Positions 63,875 to 64,000 of a DNA stretch of 64,000 nt are shown piece by piece. Source of the stretch: an uncultured Eubacterium sp. (lineage in GTDB: Bacteria; Bacillota; Clostridia; Lachnospirales; Lachnospiraceae); the NCBI GenBank assembly GCA_910584345.1, contig CAJTZX010000001.1, forward strand, positions 121,816 through 185,815, written 5' to 3'. The position numbers were made by a program, and so were the translations under genes. The stretch's first letter is position 1. Each line of letters begins with the position of its first letter. The notes under the pieces are model-generated. The model saw only the letters and a program-made list of their open reading frames with translations. It ran no database searches and was not told where the DNA came from.

Positions 63875-63903
63875 ATTATATCAAATTTAAATGGTACTGC
63901 CAA
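63875..63903 (-). promoter_or_regulatory. Sigma-A promoter of fbp
   Basis: Minus strand TTGGCA (63903-63898), 17-nt spacer, TATAAT (63880-63875); start codon about 32 nt downstream of the -10. Confidence 0.85.
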
Positions 63904-64000
63904 TTACTTTTTCTCTTTCACAAATACTTAAACTTTAGAAATATGAAAATCCTTCCTATAATGTCAAGTCCTAAATTATTGATTTTACAGACTTTTCTTT

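Overview
The window is a low-to-moderate GC chromosomal segment of a motile, spore-forming, Gram-positive anaerobe, most likely a Clostridia/Lachnospiraceae member. Grounds: strong AGGAGG ribosome binding sites before nearly every gene; flagellins with Firmicutes-type D0/D1 ends; the sporulation-linked block rqcP-yabP-yabQ-divIC-spoIIE-tilS-hpt-ftsH; ECF-type cobalt/vitamin transporter genes; CotS, VanW and PEGA proteins; and a class III fructose-bisphosphatase. No rRNA, tRNA, CRISPR array, transposase or prophage was found, so this is mainly core chromosome with a few decaying accessory spots.

Layout. 1-2.7 kb: the 3' end of a TPR/SEC-C protein, then a two-gene ThrE-type exporter. 2.7-7.7 kb: three flagellin loci on the minus strand. 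Only the first is intact, and it carries a zinc-metallopeptidase domain (flagellinolysin type). The second has lost its centre and the third is split by one frameshift. 8-11.2 kb: TetR regulator divergent from a glycogen branching enzyme, then a NUDIX hydrolase. 11.3-12.9 kb: a degraded membrane-protein gene and an AT-rich gap with repeats. 12.9-20.5 kb: rplM-rpsI, truA, ecfT-ecfA2-ecfA1, trmL, an aminotransferase, an Lrp regulator and an AIR-synthase-like protein (all minus strand). 20.5-31.3 kb: VanW protein, small membrane protein, exonuclease, nth, then a TetR-linked RND/MMPL transporter with an LxxG-repeat membrane protein and three small genes upstream. 31.3-40.2 kb: a structured inverted repeat, a BIG2 surface protein, serine acetyltransferase, a flippase-like membrane protein, an ECF sigma factor with a membrane beta-propeller partner, and a GH13 glycosidase. 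40.5-48.4 kb: ftsH-hpt-tilS-spoIIE and divIC-yabQ-yabP-rqcP-hupB. 48.5-64 kb: a highly structured intergenic element, phosphoglucomutase, PEGA lipoprotein, CotS-like protein, cca, proS, a large secreted protein with a papain-like tail, a proline-rich protein, an LTA-synthase-type enzyme and fbp.

The most striking features are the protease-bearing flagellin being the only intact flagellin of its cluster; a spoIIE promoter with a 21-bp spacer and an overlapping perfect 0A box; two large structured intergenic elements; the ECF sigma/beta-propeller pair; and a pseudogene that can be read end to end only by bridging two stops and two frameshifts. No wholly unknown multi-gene system was found.
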